Origin: Streptococcus suis
GTDB lineage: Bacteria > Bacillota > Bacilli > Lactobacillales > Streptococcaceae
Assembly: GCF_002964575.1 (NCBI RefSeq)
Contig: NZ_POQQ01000089.1
Location: 62,001-126,000 of the forward strand
Length of the DNA: 64,000 bases
Reading direction: 5' to 3'
The notes beneath the pieces were generated by a model. That model made no database searches. It saw only the letters and a program-made list of their open reading frames with translations, and was not told where the DNA came from. Within the stretch, counting starts at the first letter, position 1, and the number at the start of each line of letters is the position of its first letter. The position numbers and the translations under genes were made by a program. Positions 38,701-45,928 of this stretch are shown one piece after another.

Positions 38701-40733
38701 AGAAATTGGAATTTGATGTCATCGTTGACCGCCAAGCACCAAGCGTTACAACGGCTACTTATGATGCCAGCAGTTTCACATTTAATCCACGTCCAGCAAC
38801 TGAAAAAGGACCTGCAGGAATATTCCGTGAACGCGTCTTCTATCTATTAAGTGGTGAGAATGGTTTGACAACCTTAACGACTACTGACGAAAAAGGTCAT
38901 GTCACAGTGACTGATAACAAAGTTTTTGTAGCTCAAAACGAGGATGGCAGCTTCAATTTGCCTCTTGATTTAGCAGATATTTCTAAATTCTATTACATTG
39001 TAGAAGATTTTGCGGGAAATGTAAGTTCTGAAAAAGTTGAAAACCTAATTGGAATTGGAAATGGTAATGGCTTGGTGACGGTTAATTTGCTTGATCAGGC
39101 AACCAAGGAAGATGCACAAATTGATTTCTCATACATCGTGAGAGATCAAAATGGTCAGGTTGTGAATGAGTTACCTCGCTACGCAGAAAATGCAAGCATT
39201 CTCAAATTACCATTTGGAACCTATAGTATCGAACTCTTCCTCTACGATACAGAGTGGTCGAGCTTAGCAGGTGAAAACAAGTTCACTGTAACAATCAGTG
39301 AAGAAAATAGTGTTGGTCAGGTTGATTTCTATGTTCTTGCAAAAGAAAAAGCAAGTTTGTTGGTTGATGTTGACAAACTCTTACCTGCGGGAACAAATGT
39401 AAACTTGGTGACAGCAGATGGACAAAGTCTGGCATTGCCAAATGCTAAGTATTCAAAAACAGACTACGGTAAATTTGTACCTGTTGGTCAATATACGATT
39501 GCAACAAACCTGCCTGAAGGTTATGAGTTTTACGAAGATTTGAACGTAGATGTGTTGGTTGATCAAGTAAATCGTAAACAGTTGACCTTGATTGACAAAC
39601 GAGCTTTATCTAACTTGCTGACTGAACTAGCTACTATTGAAGAAACGGCAACTTATTACAATGCAGACAGTTTGCTTCAAGCTGAGTTTAATAAAGTTTT
39701 GAAAGAGGCGCAGCTGATTTTAGCTAATAAACATCTTCAAAATGATGTTGACCAAGCGATAGAAGGATTGACTAAAGCTAAGTTAGCACTGAATGGTCAA
39801 GCAACAGATACCAGTGCTTTGGTCAAAGAATTGGAAGCCTATCAACTAGTAGCAGGGCAAGCAGTTTATTATAATGCGTCGGACGCTAGCAAGATTGCCT
39901 ATGATACTGCGATTCGTCTAGCGCAACTAGCACTTGGCAAAGATCAAACCAGCCAAAAAGAAATTGATCAAGTCTTGTCAAACTTACAAGCTAGCAAATC
40001 TAGCTTAGATGGTCTGCCGACAGATATCCGTGCGTTGAGAAATGCCGTATCACTATCTACTGTCGTCAGAACAACGGATGCAAAATATCTCAATGCTTCT
40101 GAGATGGTGAAACAGACCTATGACCAAGCACTTGCAAAAGCAAAAGCTGTCCTTGCTGATGAGAATGCTAGCCAAGTGAGCGTTGATCAAGCATTGGCTG
40201 AGCTTCAGGCAGCTCAAGTAGCATTGGATGGTGTAGCATCACCAACTAGCGAAAACCAATCTCCTGAGAATACCGAATCAAACATCAAGTCAGATGCTAA
40301 ACCTACACCACCACCTGTAGAACCTGGCCTTCCATCTGAAGAAAAACCAGGGAAACCGGTGCAGCCTCCCCTACCTGCATCAGAAAAACAGCAGGAAGTG
40401 GTAGAGAACACGCATTCTAGCAAGGTCGATACGACCGCAAATGTGTCCCCTATCCAATCGCCAACTCCTAGTCATCAATTGAGTCCGGATAAGAATCAAG
40501 TACCATCCTTTACTGTACTAGCGCTGAAAAACCATCCTGTCCCGCAATCTGCTATCCGTCAGGATATAGTACCTACTCAGAAAATGGAAATAAGAGGTGG
40601 TATCGTAGTTGCTTCTTCTGATAGACAGTTACCGAACACAAGTTCAAAAGACGAGAGTGCTTATCTATTCCTCGGAATTGCTCTTGTTACAACTGTTTTC
40701 CTCACTCAAAAGAAAAAAGATGAAAGTATCTAA
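35781..40733 (+). CDS. sspA: Cell-wall subtilisin-like serine protease (SspA-type)
   Basis: 1650-residue surface protease of the cell-envelope proteinase family. Order: YSIRK-like signal peptide (QRFSLRKCKLGLVSVLVGS), acidic pro-region to about 170, S8 catalytic domain with Asp190 (IIDSGLD), His256 (SHGMHVTG) and Ser585 (SGTSMAAPHVAGA), a PA domain inserted at about 440-540, an Fn3-like region, three FIVAR-type helical repeats at about 1275-1485, a Pro-rich wall-spanning part and a sorting signal. The sorting motif is LPNTS at 1617-1621 rather than LPXTG, followed by a hydrophobic helix and KKKDES. S. suis SspA is a virulence-associated protease; the symbol rests on that resemblance. ACAGGAGAA precedes the start. 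Confidence 0.88.
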   Translation: MKKQRFSLRKCKLGLVSVLVGSIISFAGTSQVFAEQVLENAAVNQTVEQVASAENILEGQVNSQPQQEEVKPQSEGIQAVDNVQSNESSENQSQQVSATLPTAEETAPSVSNVETEEIVEAPESETSTSESSQDTNIEVVEQEQTDKNQESLAPRSLAKPLDNDSNSMISAPTVWETGYKGEGSIVAIIDSGLDVEHDVLKITDTSKAKYQSEQAMEVAKTAAGISYGKWFSDKVVFGYNYADGNDVLKEADSQSHGMHVTGIAVGNPSNMDGGRYIQGVAPEAQVMFMRVFSDVNSTTGAALYVRAIEDAVKLGADSINLSLGGANGSLVNMDNTVLAAIELARKAGVSVVIAAGNDGAFGAGHSIPWSTNLDYGLVADPSTAKDAISVASYNNSVISQRVLNIVGLEDNADLNFGRSSYDNPDRSEKKFEIGKAYDYVYAGLGQEEDFTGLDLTGKLALIKRGTINFSSKISNATKAGAEGVVIFNNVPGEENIGMALDETAIAIPSVFIPAEFGEALAANAYKIQFNNESETVANPEAGQMSAFSSWGLSADGELKPDIAAPGGSIYSAINDNQYASQSGTSMAAPHVAGAAVLVKQYLKDKFPDKSAAELETLVKQLLMSTAKTHFDTLNQVYSSPRQQGAGMLDVAAAVSTDLFVTGLDSYPSLTLGNVGDQFEFTVEVHNISSEDKVLNYTTHVNTDQTYEGLAVLVSRELMAIPGQEITVKANSSQQVTIKVDASEFSEMLLQEMPNGYFLEGFVRFTDPVDAGELISIPYVAFRGEFQNLPVVETPIYQLLPEGQVGFYFTPNMEELLEVKQDQDFTGLLTNYSEKVYSTDRMTEEEMKVLGAFKNDQDQFVLSMDETGQLKLAISPNGDNIQDSVLFKGVFLRNYTNLVASVYAADDVEQTNALWTSKAETGEKNYYSGNELNPKSTVVYPTEWSGLDKSGNPLADGNYKYVLTYLPEVPGADVQKLEFDVIVDRQAPSVTTATYDASSFTFNPRPATEKGPAGIFRERVFYLLSGENGLTTLTTTDEKGHVTVTDNKVFVAQNEDGSFNLPLDLADISKFYYIVEDFAGNVSSEKVENLIGIGNGNGLVTVNLLDQATKEDAQIDFSYIVRDQNGQVVNELPRYAENASILKLPFGTYSIELFLYDTEWSSLAGENKFTVTISEENSVGQVDFYVLAKEKASLLVDVDKLLPAGTNVNLVTADGQSLALPNAKYSKTDYGKFVPVGQYTIATNLPEGYEFYEDLNVDVLVDQVNRKQLTLIDKRALSNLLTELATIEETATYYNADSLLQAEFNKVLKEAQLILANKHLQNDVDQAIEGLTKAKLALNGQATDTSALVKELEAYQLVAGQAVYYNASDASKIAYDTAIRLAQLALGKDQTSQKEIDQVLSNLQASKSSLDGLPTDIRALRNAVSLSTVVRTTDAKYLNASEMVKQTYDQALAKAKAVLADENASQVSVDQALAELQAAQVALDGVASPTSENQSPENTESNIKSDAKPTPPPVEPGLPSEEKPGKPVQPPLPASEKQQEVVENTHSSKVDTTANVSPIQSPTPSHQLSPDKNQVPSFTVLALKNHPVPQSAIRQDIVPTQKMEIRGGIVVASSDRQLPNTSSKDESAYLFLGIALVTTVFLTQKKKDESI

Positions 40734-40740
40734 AACAATC

Positions 40741-41023
40741 AAAAAAGGCTGGGCAAAAAGCCCAGCTCCACTACCCAGAGTTCGTGTCAACATCTCAGCG
40801 CAGTGGTTGATTGGCAGATTTGTTCGTGTTTTACACTCCAAATCTGACCTTTACTATTGTTGCGAACAGAGTTCGCCTTATTTCCAACCTCCAACCGTCT
40901 CCCAGACAGTTGGAGCTGTACGGGGGTGGGAGTAAAATAGTCCAGTGGACTATTTTAGCCCGAACCTATTGTTTGGAAGTGAGGGGAACTCTTTTTTAGA
41001 CCAGTCGAGTTCTTTCCCACTCC
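40741..41023. repeat. Hairpin-rich intergenic region after sspA
   Basis: About 280 bp with no gene. It contains GCTGGGC-AAAAA-GCCCAGC (40748-40766), a perfect AAAATAGTCC/GGACTATTTT palindrome near 40935-40957, and GAACTC/GAGTTC near 40985-41010 followed by a run reading GTGGGAAAGAACTCG on the minus strand. It shares the phrase CTTATTTCCAAC with the murB-potA element. I read it as a composite of streptococcal intergenic repeats that also terminates both convergent genes. Confidence 0.5.
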
Positions 41024-41875
41024 CTATTTTATCTGAAAGTAATGCATGGTTGTTTGAATTTTTTTCGAGATGTCTGTAGGCTTGACTAGATAGAATTGTT
41101 GAGCTAATTGGTCTGCAATATGAGAATGAAGGTAGGTGGCTGTCACAACTCTATCATATAGTCCTACATGTGGAAATTGCAGAGCAAAGCCTGCAATCAT
41201 GCCAGCAAGCGTATCACCCATCCCTCCAGTTGCTTGATAGGGGCCGCCCGCTCTGATGGGAGTCATCTGTTCGGGAGCTGCCTGAAGCACTTGTGTAGTA
41301 GAACTCTTGGCCACTAAAATGGTATGTTTTTGAAAGGTTTGTAAGGCTTGTAGATTGGTCTGGCTTGTTTGTTTGGCAATGGGGATAGTCGACAGTCTTT
41401 CCCATTCTTTTTGGTGGGGAGTTAAAATGACTTGTTTACAAGGGAAATGTTTTCGATTTTGCTTGGCGATAATGGTCAAGGCAGAGCCGTCGAGGACGAG
41501 AATCTGATTTTCTGATACATTTTCAAGTACAAGGTCAACTAGGTTTTCTGCTCGGCTATTATCCCCTAAACCCGGACCAATCAATACCAAGTCCGCATGT
41601 TTTAAGTTAGTCATGAGTAAATCAGTGTCCTCAACCGAAAAGGCCATGGCTTCAGGTAGGTGGCTATGCAGTGCTGGAATGTTTTCTTTCTCAGTCGCGA
41701 CAGTGACCAAGCCAGCTCCGCTATTGACAGTGGCTAGGGCAGCCATAATGATAGCACCACCGTAAGGATAAAGTCCACCAATCAGTAAGGCACGGCCGAA
41801 GGTTCCCTTGTGGCTGTTCATTGGTCGAGCTTGAATGACCTGTCTACAAAATTCTTGTAAATCCATAAATGTCAA
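41024..41875 (-). CDS. nnrD: ADP-dependent NAD(P)H-hydrate dehydratase
   Basis: Repairs damaged (hydrated) NADH/NADPH using ADP. 283 residues, equivalent to the C-terminal YjeF domain alone; the epimerase domain (NnrE) is not fused. Conserved blocks: GRALLIGGLYPYGGAIIMAA, LIGPGLGDN, LVLDGSALT, ILTPHQKEW and the ribokinase-like GGMGDTLAGMIAGF near residue 230. AAAGGAGT precedes the start. Transcribed divergently from nth. Confidence 0.9.
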   Translation of the reverse strand: MTFMDLQEFCRQVIQARPMNSHKGTFGRALLIGGLYPYGGAIIMAALATVNSGAGLVTVATEKENIPALHSHLPEAMAFSVEDTDLLMTNLKHADLVLIGPGLGDNSRAENLVDLVLENVSENQILVLDGSALTIIAKQNRKHFPCKQVILTPHQKEWERLSTIPIAKQTSQTNLQALQTFQKHTILVAKSSTTQVLQAAPEQMTPIRAGGPYQATGGMGDTLAGMIAGFALQFPHVGLYDRVVTATYLHSHIADQLAQQFYLVKPTDISKKIQTTMHYFQIK

Positions 41876-41950
41876 CTCCTTTCATAGATTATTATAGCAT
41901 GAGAGCTAACGATAAATGCAGGTAACTTTTTAGAAAAATCATCTTTTTCA

Positions 41951-41959
41951 TGCTATAAT
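41951..41959 (+). promoter_or_regulatory. nth extended -10, directly before the start codon
   Basis: TGCTATAAT ends only six bases before the ATG at 41966. Transcription would begin at or within a base or two of the start codon, giving a leaderless mRNA. Confidence 0.6.
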
Positions 41960-41965
41960 GGACAC

Positions 41966-42589
41966 ATGGTATTATCAAAGAAACGTGCAAGAAAAGTTAT
42001 TGAAGAAATTATCGCCCTCTATCCTGATGCTAAGCCTAGTTTGGACTTCCGCAATCATTTTGAATTGGTCTGTGCGGTGCTTTTGTCTGCCCAGACAACG
42101 GATGCTGCTGTTAACAAGGCAACGCCAGGTTTGTTCGCAGCCTTCCCAACGCCACAAGCCATGGCAGCGGCAGAAGTGAAGGACATCGAACCCTACATTT
42201 CTCGTCTGGGCTTGTATCGTAATAAGGCCAAGTTTCTGAAAGAATGCGCGCAGCAGCTGTTGGACCGTCATGATGGCATTGTTCCGCAGACACGGGAAGA
42301 ATTAGAAGCCTTGGCTGGAGTGGGCAGAAAAACGGCCAACGTGGTGTTGAGTGTCGGTTTTGGCATTCCTGCCTTTGCAGTTGATACCCATGTGGGCCGG
42401 ATTTGCAAACACCACGACATCGTCAAAAAATCAGCTACGCCACTGGAAACGGAAAAACGGGTCATGGAAGTCTTGCCACCAGAATTGTGGCTACCAGCCC
42501 ACCAGGCTATGATCTATTTTGGACGAGAAGTCTGTCATCCTAAAAATCCTGACTGTGATAAATTCCCACAATTATATGAATTTGAGTAA
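41966..42589 (+). CDS. nth: Endonuclease III, lacking the full iron-sulfur motif
   Basis: DNA glycosylase/AP lyase for oxidised pyrimidines. 207 residues with the helix-hairpin-helix ALAGVGRKTANVV carrying catalytic Lys122 and the catalytic Asp140 in FAVDTHVGR. The C-terminus has only two cysteines (Cys190 and Cys197, spaced C-x6-C) and ends in KFPQLYEFE, whereas classical Nth has C-x6-C-x2-C-x5-C holding a 4Fe-4S cluster. The cluster is therefore probably absent. No ribosome-binding site precedes the ATG; the promoter -10 is six bases away. Confidence 0.92.
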   Translation: MVLSKKRARKVIEEIIALYPDAKPSLDFRNHFELVCAVLLSAQTTDAAVNKATPGLFAAFPTPQAMAAAEVKDIEPYISRLGLYRNKAKFLKECAQQLLDRHDGIVPQTREELEALAGVGRKTANVVLSVGFGIPAFAVDTHVGRICKHHDIVKKSATPLETEKRVMEVLPPELWLPAHQAMIYFGREVCHPKNPDCDKFPQLYEFE

Positions 42590-42773
42590 AAAAATATTCA
42601 GTTTTTGGAGATTTTTTTACTTTTCTTTTTAAAAATAACCAGTAAAATCAGAACGTTTTTAGAAATAATCAATAGAATATCTTCTAAATCGGAATATAAC
42701 GAATATTCTATCCTTGTCTTCTTTCTTAAAATGATAATAAACGAACGTTGATGAATAATATGCAAAGTATATT

Positions 42774-42802
42774 GACAAAACACAAACAATAAGCTATAAT
42801 CA
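42774..42802 (+). promoter_or_regulatory. guaC promoter
   Basis: TTGACA (42774-42779) and TATAAT (42797-42802) at exactly 17 bp, a full consensus promoter. The untranslated leader to the ATG at 42883 is about 75 bp. The sequence before it, back to the nth stop, is AT-rich and holds no gene. Confidence 0.85.
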
Positions 42803-42818
42803 TAGATGTCGGTTAAGG

Positions 42819-42843
42819 AAAGGCGAACAAAATGCCGTTTCCT
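42819..42843 (+). promoter_or_regulatory. Leader hairpin upstream of guaC
   Basis: AGGAAAGGC pairs with GCCGTTTCCT (one bulged G) around GAACAAAAT in the guaC 5' leader. Several CGAAC pentamers (near 42744, 42825 and 42864), the core of the PurR box, surround it. Purine-dependent control is plausible for a GMP reductase but unproven. Confidence 0.35.
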
Positions 42844-42882
42844 AATACAAAAATCATTTAAAAACGAACAGAGGAGAAGCCC

Positions 42883-43866
42883 ATGTTTAACGAAACACCT
42901 GTTTTTGACTACGAAGATATCCAGTTGATTCCAAATAAATGTATCATCAATAGCCGTTCGGAGGCAGATACATCTGTCACTCTTGGAAAGTACAGCTTTA
43001 AACTGCCAGTGGTTCCTGCCAATATGCAGACTATTATTGATGAAGATGTGGCAGAAATGCTTGCCAAAGAAGGGTATTTCTATATCATGCATCGTTTCGA
43101 TGAAGCTGGTCGTATTCCATTTATCAAACGTATGCACGATCAAGGCTTGATTGCTTCCATTTCGGTTGGTGTAAAAGATTATGAGTACGACTTTGTTTCT
43201 AGTTTAAAAGCTGACGCGCCTGAGTTTATTACCATTGATATTGCGCATGGACATGCTGACAGCGTGATTAAGATGATCAAGCACATCAAGAAAGAATTGC
43301 CTGAGACCTTTGTCATTGCTGGAAATGTCGGCACGCCTGAAGCTGTTCGTGAATTGGAAAATGCTGGTGCAGATGCGACAAAGGTTGGTATTGGTCCTGG
43401 TAAGGTCTGCATCACCAAGGTCAAGACTGGTTTTGGTACTGGCGGTTGGCAGCTGGCTGCCCTTCGTTGGTGTTCAAAAGCTGCTCGTAAGCCAATTATT
43501 GCGGATGGTGGTATTCGCACCCACGGAGACATTGCCAAATCCATCCGCTTTGGTGCTAGCATGGTCATGATTGGCTCCCTCTTTGCAAGTCATATCGAGA
43601 GCCCAGGTAAGACAGTAGAAGTGGATGGCAAACAGTTCAAGGAATACTACGGTTCCGCCTCCGAATACCAAAAAGGTGCTTACAAAAACGTTGAAGGTAA
43701 GAAAATTCTCCTGCCAGCCAAAGGACATTTGAAAGATACTCTGATTGAAATGGAGCAAGATTTGCAATCCTCTATTTCCTATGCAGGTGGTCGTGATATT
43801 ACCAGCTTGAAACACGTGGACTATGTTATCGTGAAAAACTCTATCTGGAATGGTGATTCAATTTAA
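42883..43866 (+). CDS. guaC: GMP reductase
   Basis: Converts GMP to IMP with NADPH, returning guanine nucleotides to the inosine pool. 327 residues, IMPDH/GMPR barrel without CBS domains. The catalytic Cys176 lies in [31 protein letters not shown] and [14 protein letters not shown] bind the phosphate. GAGGAGAAG lies upstream of the ATG. Monocistronic between its own promoter and terminator. Confidence 0.95.
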   Translation: MFNETPVFDYEDIQLIPNKCIINSRSEADTSVTLGKYSFKLPVVPANMQTIIDEDVAEMLAKEGYFYIMHRFDEAGRIPFIKRMHDQGLIASISVGVKDYEYDFVSSLKADAPEFITIDIAHGHADSVIKMIKHIKKELPETFVIAGNVGTPEAVRELENAGADATKVGIGPGKVCITKVKTGFGTGGWQLAALRWCSKAARKPIIADGGIRTHGDIAKSIRFGASMVMIGSLFASHIESPGKTVEVDGKQFKEYYGSASEYQKGAYKNVEGKKILLPAKGHLKDTLIEMEQDLQSSISYAGGRDITSLKHVDYVIVKNSIWNGDSI

Positions 43867-43872
43867 TGAATG

Positions 43873-43898
43873 AGGACTTGCAAGGCAGGTCCTTTTCT
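43873..43898 (+). terminator. guaC terminator
   Basis: AGGACTTGC-AAG-GCAGGTCCT (one G-U pair) followed by TTTTC. Confidence 0.8.
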
Positions 43899-43935
43899 TG
43901 TTACAATATTAGTATTATGTTGAAAGAAGAAGCTT

Positions 43936-45273
43936 ATGTACCAAACATCGAGTAATAGAGAAAAATTTTGGCTCTTTATGAAGATATTTTTGCCTATTTT
44001 GATTTATCAATTTGCTAATTATTCGGCCTCCTTTATCGATACCATGATGACAGGCCAGTACAGCACCATGGATTTGGCAGGTGTTTCCATGGCGACCAGT
44101 CTTTGGAATCCCTTGTTCTCATTTTTGACGGGCATCGTATCTGCACTTGTTCCAATCATTGCTCAATATCTAGGACAAGGAGAGAAGATAAAAATCCGAC
44201 AGGAATTTCATCAGTTTGTCTATCTAGCCCTTGGGCTGACAGTCCTTCTCTGGCTCTTGGTCTACCTGCTTGCCATTCCCGCCTTGGCACAGTTTGACCT
44301 TGACAAAGAGGTCTTTCAGGTCGGCAGGCAGTACCTCTCCTATATCTCTATTGGCATCCTCCCCCTCTTGCTTTTCAGCGTCTGTCGGTCCTTTTTCGAC
44401 GCCTTGGGCTTGACCCGCCTCTCCATGTACCTCATGCTGCTTCTGGTTCCCTTTAACAGTCTCTTTAACTATCTCTTGATTTATGGGAAAATGGGCCTAC
44501 CGGCCCTGGGCGGAGCAGGAGCTGGATTGGGGACTGCTTTAGCTTACTGGGCTGTGTTACTGGTTATCGTCATGGTCATGTGCAAAAATAAGACCATTGC
44601 TTCTTATGAGATTTGGCGGTGGAGTTCGATTGACCTTTCTTTATTGAAGGAAGGCTTGAAGGTTGGTCTGCCGATTGGCTTGCAGGTCTTTGCCGAGGTT
44701 GCTATTTTCGCAGTGGTCGGTTTGTATATGGCACAATTTTCAGCCCAAATTATCGCAGCCCATCAGTCAGCAATGAACTTTGCTACTTTGCTTTACGCCT
44801 TTCCTGCCTCGGTTTCTTCAGCCCTAGCCATTGTCATTGCCTATGAAGTAGGGGCTAAACGACCTCAGGATGTGAAAGCCTACAGCCGTTTAGGACGCTT
44901 GGTGGCACTAGGTTTTGCAGGATTGACACTTACTTTTCTTTATTTTTTCCGTTCCAAAGTCGCTTTCCTCTACGGCAATGACGCAGATTTTATCCGTCTG
45001 ACCTCGCATTTTCTAAGCTTTGCCCTCATGTTCCAACTAGCAGATGCCTATACAGCTCCCATTCAGGGAATTTTGCGGGGCTACAAGGATACGACAGTTC
45101 CATTTATACTTGGCTTAGTTGCCTATTGGTCCATGACCTTCCCAGTTGCCTTTTTCCTTGAAAGATTTTTCAAAATGGGTCCAGAAGCTTATTGGATTGG
45201 CTTGATTTCAGGGATTTTTGTCTGTGGGATTGCCCTCAGATTGCGGTTGAAAAAAATCGCTCGTTTTCAATAA
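43936..45273 (+). CDS. MATE family efflux transporter
   Basis: 445-residue integral membrane protein with about 12 helices and the internal duplication of the MATE fold (IFLPILIYQFANYSASFIDTMMTGQYS at the start, and KEGLKVGLPIGLQVFAEVAIF beginning the second half). Such proteins export drugs or metabolites using Na+ or H+ gradients; the substrate is unknown. The start is preceded by GAAAGAAGAAG. It has no close operon partner. Confidence 0.88.
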   Translation: MYQTSSNREKFWLFMKIFLPILIYQFANYSASFIDTMMTGQYSTMDLAGVSMATSLWNPLFSFLTGIVSALVPIIAQYLGQGEKIKIRQEFHQFVYLALGLTVLLWLLVYLLAIPALAQFDLDKEVFQVGRQYLSYISIGILPLLLFSVCRSFFDALGLTRLSMYLMLLLVPFNSLFNYLLIYGKMGLPALGGAGAGLGTALAYWAVLLVIVMVMCKNKTIASYEIWRWSSIDLSLLKEGLKVGLPIGLQVFAEVAIFAVVGLYMAQFSAQIIAAHQSAMNFATLLYAFPASVSSALAIVIAYEVGAKRPQDVKAYSRLGRLVALGFAGLTLTFLYFFRSKVAFLYGNDADFIRLTSHFLSFALMFQLADAYTAPIQGILRGYKDTTVPFILGLVAYWSMTFPVAFFLERFFKMGPEAYWIGLISGIFVCGIALRLRLKKIARFQ

Positions 45274-45289
45274 ATGTTTGAGTTTTCTC

Positions 45290-45318
45290 TTGACATATTT
45301 TTCTGTGCTTGATAAAAT
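45290..45318 (+). promoter_or_regulatory. Promoter of the 126-residue membrane protein gene
   Basis: TTGACA (45290-45295) and TAAAAT (45313-45318) separated by 17 bp, 24 bp before the start codon. Confidence 0.7.
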
Positions 45319-45342
45319 TTACTCAAAAAGGCAGGTTTTATT

Positions 45343-45723
45343 ATGAAAAAGAAGTGGTTGATTTGTATTGTTCTATCTTGTATCTGCTTGAGTATTGGCT
45401 ATTTTCACATGAGGAAAACGGAAATTAGGTTCCCTCAATCGGACCAGATTTTAATCAGCAATCAGGATGGAGAAGAGATAGGAATGCTAAAAGGTAGCGA
45501 AGTAGAAGAGCTTCTGACAGAGCTTGTCCAAATTCATCCCTATTTCTTAGACAATGCCAGTAATCAAGACCAGCCAGTTGGAGTAGAAAATTATTATCAA
45601 CTGACCTTTCAACCTTATAATAAAATTGCCTATCTCTATGAGAAAAATGGCAAAACCTATCTGGAATTTCCTTATGAGCTGACAGTCAGGACAAAAAAGT
45701 CACTATCTGAGTTAATAGACTAG
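45343..45723 (+). CDS. Small exported or membrane-anchored protein, function unknown
   Basis: 126 residues. An N-terminal basic pair and hydrophobic helix at about 4-21 (contains two Cys, but not a clean lipobox) suggest a signal anchor. The rest is a soluble extracellular domain rich in charged residues and tyrosine, with phrases such as DQILISNQDGEEIGMLKG and IAYLYEKNGKTYLEFPYEL that look like a small beta-sheet domain. I do not recognise a characterised homologue. It has its own promoter and terminator and precedes the G-tract-controlled genes. Confidence 0.75.
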   Translation: MKKKWLICIVLSCICLSIGYFHMRKTEIRFPQSDQILISNQDGEEIGMLKGSEVEELLTELVQIHPYFLDNASNQDQPVGVENYYQLTFQPYNKIAYLYEKNGKTYLEFPYELTVRTKKSLSELID

Positions 45724-45728
45724 AAGAA

Positions 45729-45749
45729 GTCGGAGCAATCCGGCTTTTT
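45729..45749 (+). terminator. Terminator after the 126-residue protein gene
   Basis: GTCGGA-GCAA-TCCGGC followed by TTTTT. It separates this gene from the following promoter. Confidence 0.7.
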
Positions 45750-45775
45750 AAAATTCAATTTTTTTAACATTTACC

Positions 45776-45806
45776 TTGACAAATATGTTCGGGGGGGGGG
45801 TACAAT
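45776..45806 (+). promoter_or_regulatory. Promoter with a G10 tract in the spacer (candidate phase-variable switch)
   Basis: A perfect -35 TTGACA (45776-45781) and a -10 TACAAT (45801-45806) are separated by 19 bp. Ten of those are an uninterrupted run of G at 45791-45800. Slipped-strand mispairing of such a run changes spacer length; with eight G the spacer would be the optimal 17 bp. The present length predicts reduced activity. A G10 run is very unlikely by chance in a genome this AT-rich. Confidence 0.75.
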
Positions 45807-45811
45807 ATAAG

Positions 45812-45879
45812 AGATAGATAGCACTGTATGAAAAAAATGTGCTAAAGGAGGAGCCTTACAAGGAGATGCTAATCTATCT
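45812..45879 (+). promoter_or_regulatory. Leader with mutually exclusive hairpins
   Basis: AGCAC (45820-45824) can pair with GTGCT (45839-45843), forming a small hairpin. Alternatively AGATAGATAGCA (45812-45823) can pair with TGCTAATCTATCT (45867-45879), forming a long-range stem. The two structures share AGCA and cannot coexist. Between them lie AAAGGAGG and AAGGAG motifs. An attenuator-like role is inferred. Confidence 0.4.
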
Positions 45880-45928
45880 ACTACTAATTTTGGAGACTTT
45901 TTATGAAAAAAATTACAACATTTTTTAA
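45866..45928 (+). CDS. Possible 20-residue leader peptide
   Basis: A frame starting MLIYLLLILETF overlaps the start of the next gene in another register. AAGGAG abuts the ATG and AAAGGAGG lies 14 bases upstream, both poorly spaced. Five-codon MKKMC at 45828-45845 precedes it. The peptide is Leu/Ile-rich and could couple translation to the downstream gene. Equally it may not be translated. Confidence 0.2.
   Translation: MLIYLLLILETFYEKNYNIF

Noticed and set aside
40609-40935. 108-codon frame overlapping the end of sspA and the following repeat
   Set aside because: Different register over the sorting signal; the rest is repeat sequence with no coding features.
42598-43143. 181-codon minus-strand frame overlapping guaC and its promoter
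   Set aside because: It overlaps a well-supported gene on the other strand, lacks a ribosome-binding site, and its Phe/Ile/Lys-rich tail comes from AT-rich intergenic DNA.
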